A stretch of DNA of 64,000 nt from G016756615 sp035556195 (lineage in GTDB: Bacteria; Pseudomonadota; Alphaproteobacteria; Rhizobiales; Rhizobiaceae): the NCBI GenBank assembly GCA_035556195.1, contig DATMFK010000045.1, forward strand, positions 1-64,000, given 5' to 3'. Positions within the stretch are counted from its first letter, which is position 1. Every line of letters begins with the position of its first letter. Of this stretch, positions 59,389-64,000 are shown one piece after another. Below the pieces are notes generated by a model. That model saw nothing but the letters and a program-made list of their open reading frames with translations, was not told the origin of the DNA and searched no databases. The position numbers and the translations under genes were made by a program.

Positions 59389-61290
59389 TTATTCGGCGGC
59401 CTCGTTCTTGATCGCCTCGGCAATCTCCTTGCCCGTGGTGGCCACCGCTTCGACGGGCTCCTCGTCATGCAACAGGAAACCGCCGGACTGGCGCTGCCAG
59501 AGCTGAGCGTAGAGACCGCCCTTCTGGACGAGCATGTCGTGTGTGCCTTCTTCGACAATCCGGCCATTATCCATCACGACCAACCTGTCCATCGCGGCGA
59601 TTGTCGACAGGCGGTGGGCGATGGCGATCACTGTCTTGCCTTCCATGAGCCTGTAGAGGTTCTCCTGGATCGCAGCTTCGACTTCGGAGTCGAGCGCCGA
59701 AGTCGCCTCGTCAAGAATGAGGATCGGCGCGTCCTTCAGCATGACGCGCGCGATAGCGATCCGTTGCCGCTGACCGCCGGAAAGTTTGACGCCGCGCTCG
59801 CCGACATGAGCGTCGAAACCTTTTCGCCCCCGGGCGTCGGCAAGGGCCGAGATGAAGGTGGTTGCTTCGGCGCGACGCGCTGCCTCGACCATCATCTCCT
59901 CCGTCGCGTCGGGCCGGCCATAAAGAATATTGTCGCGTACCGAGCGGTGAAGCAGCGACGTGTCCTGTGTGACCATGCCGATCTGCGCCCGCAGCGAATC
60001 CTGGGTGACAGACGCGATCTCCTGTCCGTCGATGAGGATGCGGCCGCCTTCGAGGTCGTGGAAGCGCAAGAGCAGGTTGACGAGCGTCGACTTGCCGGCA
60101 CCGGAACGTCCGACCAGCCCGACTTTTTCGCCTGACCTTATGGAAAGCGACAGGTCTTCGATCACCCCCTTGCCCTTGCCGTAGTGAAAGCGGATGCGGT
60201 CGAATTCGATGCCGCCTTCGGTGACCTTGAGCTCCTGGGCGCCCAGCTTGTCTTCGACGAGCCGCGGCAGCGAAATCGAACTTATGCCGTCCTGGACGGT
60301 TCCGATGTTCTCGAACAGGGCGGACATCTCCCACATAGTCCACTGCGACATGCCCCAGAGCCTCAGGACGAGACCGATCACCACCGCCACCGCGCCGATC
60401 GTCACGGCTTCGTTCAACCAGAGCCAGATCGAGAGCGCCGCGACCGATGCCAGCAGCACCGAGTTCAGAAGGTAGAGCCAGGCGTAAAGGCCGGTGACCA
60501 GCCGCATCGTCCGGTAGACCGTGTCCATGAAGATGCCCATGCCCTCCCGGGCGTAGGAGGCCTCACGGCGGGCATGTGAGAACAGCTTCACCGTCTGGAT
60601 GTTGGTGTAGCTGTCGACCACCCGGCCCGTCATCACGGAGCGGGCATCGGCCTGCTCTTCCGAGACCTTGCCGAGGCGCGGGATGAAAAAGCGCAGGAGC
60701 AGCATGTAACAGACCAGCCAGACGACGAGCGGCGACGCAAGGCGCCAGTCCGCCGACCCCACGATGAGCAGCATGCCGAGGAAGTAGACGACGACATAGT
60801 TCAAGACGTCGATCAGCTTGATGACGCATTCGCGCACGGCGAGCGCGGTCTGCATCAGTTTCGTCGCGATGCGGCCGGCGAACTCGTCCTGGTAGAAGGC
60901 CATGGACTGCTTCAGCAGATAGCGATGGACCTGCCACCTTATGCGCATGGGATAATTGCCCATCAGCGTCTGCTGATTGATCAGCGAATTGATGAACACT
61001 GTCGCCGGCAACAGCACCAGCACGACCAAAGCCATGCCGGCGAGCTTCCAGCCCTCCGTCTGCAGGAAGGTCTCGCGGTTCTGGACGGAGAGCCAGTCGA
61101 CGATCGAGCCCAGAAAGCCGAACATCCAGACCTCGGCGATCGCGACGCAGGCCGTCAGCGTTGCCGAGATAGCAATGAAGAGCCACGCCCCCTTCGTGTA
61201 ATGAAGACAGAAGGCGACCAACGTCTTGGGCGGCTCGACCGGCTCCGCCATCGGGAACGGATCCAGTTTCTTCTCGAACCAGCGGAACAT
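59389..61290 (-). CDS. ABC exporter (fused membrane and ATPase domains), copy 2
   Basis: 633 aa with the same plan: membrane domain (about 50-340), GRSGAGKST, LSGGQRQRIAIARV, ILDEATSALDSE and HRLSTI. The ATPase half closely matches copy 1 (for example LYRLMEGKTVIAIAHRLST), and both gene ends are similar, so they are tandem duplicates. The pair may form a heterodimer, or two homodimers. ATG 61290 (MFRWFEKKLDPF) follows GGAAG. Substrate unknown. Confidence 0.9.
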   Translation of the reverse strand: MFRWFEKKLDPFPMAEPVEPPKTLVAFCLHYTKGAWLFIAISATLTACVAIAEVWMFGFLGSIVDWLSVQNRETFLQTEGWKLAGMALVVLVLLPATVFINSLINQQTLMGNYPMRIRWQVHRYLLKQSMAFYQDEFAGRIATKLMQTALAVRECVIKLIDVLNYVVVYFLGMLLIVGSADWRLASPLVVWLVCYMLLLRFFIPRLGKVSEEQADARSVMTGRVVDSYTNIQTVKLFSHARREASYAREGMGIFMDTVYRTMRLVTGLYAWLYLLNSVLLASVAALSIWLWLNEAVTIGAVAVVIGLVLRLWGMSQWTMWEMSALFENIGTVQDGISSISLPRLVEDKLGAQELKVTEGGIEFDRIRFHYGKGKGVIEDLSLSIRSGEKVGLVGRSGAGKSTLVNLLLRFHDLEGGRILIDGQEIASVTQDSLRAQIGMVTQDTSLLHRSVRDNILYGRPDATEEMMVEAARRAEATTFISALADARGRKGFDAHVGERGVKLSGGQRQRIAIARVMLKDAPILILDEATSALDSEVEAAIQENLYRLMEGKTVIAIAHRLSTIAAMDRLVVMDNGRIVEEGTHDMLVQKGGLYAQLWQRQSGGFLLHDEEPVEAVATTGKEIAEAIKNEAAE

Positions 61291-61724
61291 TGTCTTAAAC
61301 TTCCAGAAGTCAGTGCGCCCTCTGCGGGCATCGAAAAGCGAACGGGTGGGCAAGGCTGCGCCCGGCGGCGCCTGGCATCGCCCAAGGTTTCACACGCGTT
61401 TGCGACGGCGGCAAGGACGAGCTTCGAGGCTGCTGACACATCGCTGGCCGCTTCGAAAGCGGAAAACGCATTCCGGCGAAACCCGGGGATGCAGCCTTCA
61501 GAAAAATGCTACGAACCGAACCGCCGTCAGGCCAGGCGCCAGCCGCATGGGCGAGCCGATGCGCTACGCATCCGATAGATATCCATCGCCGCCTCCTTCG
61601 GTTCGAGTTGACACCGGAGGCTCTGTAGACGATTTCGCTGGAAATGGCCATGGCCCGGGGCGGGATTCTGCGACCCCCCGCCGGTCATATCGGCCGAAAG
61701 ACACTCCAGGGATGGCTGGACAAC
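61291..61724. other. Divergent intergenic region between exporter copy 2 and trmL
   Basis: 434 bases without a supported gene. It must hold the exporter promoter (minus) and the trmL promoter (plus). A GC-rich potential hairpin lies near 61650-61675. Frames here lack a ribosome site and family match. Confidence 0.45.
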
Positions 61725-62183
61725 ATGGCGAAAGGCCTTCGCATCGCCCTCTATCAGCCGGATATTGCCGGCAATACGGGCACGATCCTCAGGATGGGCG
61801 CATGCCTGGGCTTGGCGGTGGACATCATCGAGCCTGCCGGATTCGACATGTCCGACCGGGCGCTCAAGCGAGCTGGCATGGACTATCTCGAAATCGCGGC
61901 CCTCACCCGCCACGTGGACTTTGCGCGCTTCGAGGAGTGGCGCCGCGCCGAAGGACGTCGCATGATCCTGTTTTCCACACGCGCGGTCCAGCCCTACACG
62001 CAGTTCGCGTTCGCAGAGAACGACGTGCTGCTCTTCGGCCGCGAATCCGCGGGTGTACCCGACAATGTTCACGAGGCAGCCGACGCGCGTCTCGTGATTC
62101 CGATGAAGGTCGGTGCGCGCAGCCTCAATCTCGCGCTCTCCGCGGCAATGGCGGCCGGGGAAGCAGTCCGGCAGGTCGGTTGA
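61725..62183 (+). CDS. trmL: tRNA (cytidine(34)-2'-O)-methyltransferase
   Basis: 152 aa SPOUT enzyme, usual length. It methylates the wobble base of tRNA-Leu (CAA and UAA). Motifs: LYQPDIAGNTGTILRMGACLG, LFGRESAGVP, and the knotted RSLNLALSAAMA. ATG 61725 (MAKGLRIALYQP) follows GGGATGGC. Next gene converges with it. Confidence 0.94.
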   Translation: MAKGLRIALYQPDIAGNTGTILRMGACLGLAVDIIEPAGFDMSDRALKRAGMDYLEIAALTRHVDFARFEEWRRAEGRRMILFSTRAVQPYTQFAFAENDVLLFGRESAGVPDNVHEAADARLVIPMKVGARSLNLALSAAMAAGEAVRQVG

Positions 62184-62261
62184 CGACGCCTCGTCCAATC
62201 AAGACATGGAAGACCAGCCATCGACCAGGTCGAATCGTCCGGACGGCGGTGTGACCCAGGC

Positions 62262-62519
62262 TCAGTCGGCGGCCGGCAGCCGGCGCATCGTGAATTCGAT
62301 CACGTCTCCCGGCCGCTCTGCCCAGCTTTCGATCTCGGTCCAGTAGGCCTGCTTCGGCCAGCGGTCGAACCACTCGCGCGCCTTGTCACGGGCAGCCGGC
62401 CGCGGCAGGACGAAGGTCTCACGCACAAACCCATCGCGCGGCAGCCGCGCCTTCTCGGCGCGCGAGCGGTCTAAACGCTTCTTCAGCCCGTCCAGCGGTG
62501 GTCTCGTGGGGGCGCGCAA
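62262..62519 (-). CDS. Small conserved hypothetical protein
   Basis: 85 aa, basic and soluble (RPPLDGLKKRLDRSRAEKARLPRDG, AREWFDRWPKQAYWTEIESWAERPGD in parts). I recognise no family by name; similar small proteins lie next to hemF in Rhizobiales as far as I recall. A TTG start at 62519 with AAGGAG seven bases upstream is clearly better than any ATG. It is divergent from hemF across 111 bp. Confidence 0.6.
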   Translation of the reverse strand: MRAPTRPPLDGLKKRLDRSRAEKARLPRDGFVRETFVLPRPAARDKAREWFDRWPKQAYWTEIESWAERPGDVIEFTMRRLPAAD

Positions 62520-62630
62520 TGAAGAACTCCTTGACCCTTCTGGGGAACAGATTAGGGATCGCAGCCGGAAAAAACGAGTCTTTTGGTGCTCGCCGGCTGT
62601 TTTGGCCGCACCCCTGCTGCAAGGACACCC

Positions 62631-63545
62631 ATGGAACGGCCAGAAATCCCGGCTGGTCTGCCGGACGATATCGAACAAAAGAAGACCCGAGCGCGGACGT
62701 GGTTCGAGGACCTGCGGGACCGTATCTGCACGGCCTTCGAGAACCTCGAGGACGAGGTGCAGGGGCCGCTTGCGTCCTGGTCTCCCGGCCGGTTCGAAAG
62801 GACTCCCTGGCTACGCGAGGAAGGCAATGGCGGCGGGGGCATCATGTCGATGATGCATGGCCGTGTCTTCGAGAAGGTCGGTGTCCACACTTCCACCGTC
62901 CATGGCGAATTCTCGCCGGAGTTCCGCAAGCAGATGCCTGGCGCCGAGGAGGATCCGCGCTTCTGGGCGAGCGGAATTTCGCTGATCGCCCATCCCTGGA
63001 ATCCGAATGTACCGGCCGTCCATATGAATACGCGCATGGTCGTCACCTCGCGCTGGTGGTTCGGCGGTGGAGCGGATCTGACGCCGGTTCTCGACCGACG
63101 CCGGGTGCAGACCGACCAGGACACGATCGATTTCCATCGCTCCATGCAGTTTGCCTGCCAGAAGAACCCGGCCGTGGCCGACTATCCGCGGTTCAAAACA
63201 TGGTGCGACGAGTACTTCTATCTTCCGCACCGGCACGAGCCGCGCGGCATCGGAGGGATCTTCTTCGACTGGCAACATTCGGCAGAGGACAAAGGCGGCT
63301 GGGAGGCCGACTTCCGGTTCGCGCAGGACGTAGGGCGCTCCTTCCTGGTCGTCTACCAGCACCTCGTCCGAAAGAACTTCAACCACAACTGGACTGATGC
63401 CGAGCGCGAGGAGCAGCTCGTGCGCCGCGGCCGCTATGTCGAATTCAACCTGCTCTACGACCGCGGCACGATCTTCGGTCTGAAGACGGGCGGCAACGTC
63501 AACTCGATCCTGTCCAGCATGCCGCCGGAAGTCCGCTGGCCTTGA
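62631..63545 (+). CDS. hemF: Oxygen-dependent coproporphyrinogen III oxidase
   Basis: 304 aa, usual length. It decarboxylates coproporphyrinogen III to protoporphyrinogen IX with O2 in haem synthesis. Signatures: HGEFSPEFRKQMPGAEEDPRFWASGISLIAHP in parts, NTRMVVTSRWWFGGGADLTP and FNLLYDRGTIFGLKTGGNVNSIL in parts. ATG 62631 follows AAGGA. Haem supply here serves cytochromes b and c1. Confidence 0.96.
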   Translation: MERPEIPAGLPDDIEQKKTRARTWFEDLRDRICTAFENLEDEVQGPLASWSPGRFERTPWLREEGNGGGGIMSMMHGRVFEKVGVHTSTVHGEFSPEFRKQMPGAEEDPRFWASGISLIAHPWNPNVPAVHMNTRMVVTSRWWFGGGADLTPVLDRRRVQTDQDTIDFHRSMQFACQKNPAVADYPRFKTWCDEYFYLPHRHEPRGIGGIFFDWQHSAEDKGGWEADFRFAQDVGRSFLVVYQHLVRKNFNHNWTDAEREEQLVRRGRYVEFNLLYDRGTIFGLKTGGNVNSILSSMPPEVRWP

Positions 63546-63668
63546 ACTTGAGCGGCGATCGGCATTTACTGGCAGGGCAACCATTCGCCGGGTCGATTGT
63601 TATACTGCTCCGGCGAAATCGCCTGTCGGAGCGCCGCTCCGTGCTTGGAATGAGGAAGGAGACACGCC

Positions 63669-63854
63669 ATGAAGGAATTTCACTGCGGCACGCTCGTCCC
63701 TGGCTGCGATTGGCACACGCGCCACGAGGAAGAGGCAGAAATCATGCGCCGTGTCGTGGAGCACCTGCGCGAGACGCATGGTGAAACCATCATTCGCGAG
63801 ACAATGATCGAGGCGATCCGTTCGCGCATCGAAAAAGTGCGCGACGCGGCATGA
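63669..63854 (+). CDS. DUF1059 family protein
   Basis: 61 aa. Small domain with a Cys/His pattern (FHCGTLVPGCDWHTRHEEEAE and HLRETHG) that may bind a metal. Common in bacteria and archaea; no assigned role. ATG 63669 follows AAGGAG at good spacing. Follows hemF by 123 bp and converges with the gene at the right edge. Confidence 0.85.
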   Translation: MKEFHCGTLVPGCDWHTRHEEEAEIMRRVVEHLRETHGETIIRETMIEAIRSRIEKVRDAA

Positions 63855-63878
63855 CAGTCGGCGCGACGTCGATCTCCG

Positions 63879-64000
63879 TCAGGATTGCAATTGCTGCGCC
63901 GCGCGCTCGAGCAGTACGTCGCGCCCAAGGGTAAAACCCGATTCCACCCAAGCTGTTTCAAGTTCGCTCAGCAGCTTGCCGACGGCCGGTCCTTTTGGCG
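63879..64000 (-). CDS. cca: Probable CCA tRNA nucleotidyltransferase, C-terminal end (partial)
   Basis: The gene runs in from beyond the right edge; the last 39 or so codons and the stop (63879-63881) are present. The tail GPAVGKLLSELETAWVESGF is the closing helix of rhizobial CCA-adding enzymes, which finish tRNA 3' ends. The catalytic domain is outside the window, so the call rests on this short tail. It converges with the DUF1059 gene, 24 bp apart. Confidence 0.55.
   Translation of the reverse strand, partial: PKGPAVGKLLSELETAWVESGFTLGRDVLLERAAQQLQS

Overview
The window is a 64 kb, GC-rich, gene-dense chromosomal segment. It looks like an alphaproteobacterium of the order Hyphomicrobiales (Rhizobiales), probably Phyllobacteriaceae (Mesorhizobium, Chelativorans or Nitratireductor type). 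The reasons are a trxB-vtlR/lsrB pair with an AbcR-like small RNA beside it, BA14K, KTSC and DUF3300/DUF2950 proteins, a UvrB with long N- and C-terminal extensions, a MarR-response regulator-kinase set like PetP/PetR, and the gene order petABC - ABC exporters - trmL - hemF. The taxonomic assignment is inference. I recognised no rRNA, tRNA, CRISPR array or prophage; the only mobile DNA is the 3' end of an IS630-type transposase at the left edge.

Layout. 0-3.5 kb: IS630 remnant, a gene-free stretch with two minus-strand terminators and two palindromes, a candidate AbcR small RNA, the LysR regulator, thioredoxin reductase and a divergent Lrp regulator. 3.5-9.3 kb: a complete ADP-L-glycero-D-manno-heptose pathway (gmhB-gmhA-hldE on the minus strand; hldD and heptosyltransferases waaF-waaC divergent on the plus strand). 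9.4-20 kb: greA, a secreted sugar-dehydrogenase-like protein, a DUF3300-DUF2950 pair, a tandem duplication of a small secreted TPR protein, a DUF486 membrane protein, a DUF3775 protein, two tandem extensin-like proteins and a CNNM/CBS transporter. 20-25.7 kb: a divergent FMN-reductase/HxlR redox pair with a candidate operator, a thioesterase, and a possible sugar-acid module (GMC oxidoreductase, enolase-superfamily dehydratase, SemiSWEET). 25.7-34 kb: uvrB, a CapA-like protein, two cold-shock genes with related leaders, BA14K, an MBL hydrolase, a Gly-rich membrane peptide and ilvE. 34-40 kb: MarR, response regulator and histidine kinase, a glycosyltransferase, csaA, ybjN and ubiK. 40-48.8 kb: lgt-midA-pgeF-M24 protein-lipoprotein, then prs, rplY, pth and ychF. 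49-54 kb: corA, two MaoC-type proteins, and a YCII protein with an ECF42-type sigma factor. 54-64 kb: apt, the cytochrome bc1 operon petABC, a DUF6665 protein, two ABC exporters, trmL, hemF, a DUF1059 protein and the 3' end of a probable CCA-adding enzyme.

How the genes work together. Several blocks serve the envelope (heptose core synthesis, lipoprotein maturation by Lgt, peptidoglycan editing by PgeF, extensin-like proteins, CapA-like). Others serve respiration and redox (petABC, ubiK, midA, hemF, trxB, FMN reductase) or translation (rplY, pth, ychF, trmL, csaA, cca). Tandem paralogues recur: TPR proteins, extensin-like proteins, cold-shock genes, MaoC proteins and ABC exporters. The most interesting non-coding signals are the AbcR-like RNA with a LysR-type box next to its putative activator, the twin cold-shock leaders, a palindrome over the MarR start codon, and the rplY leader hairpin.
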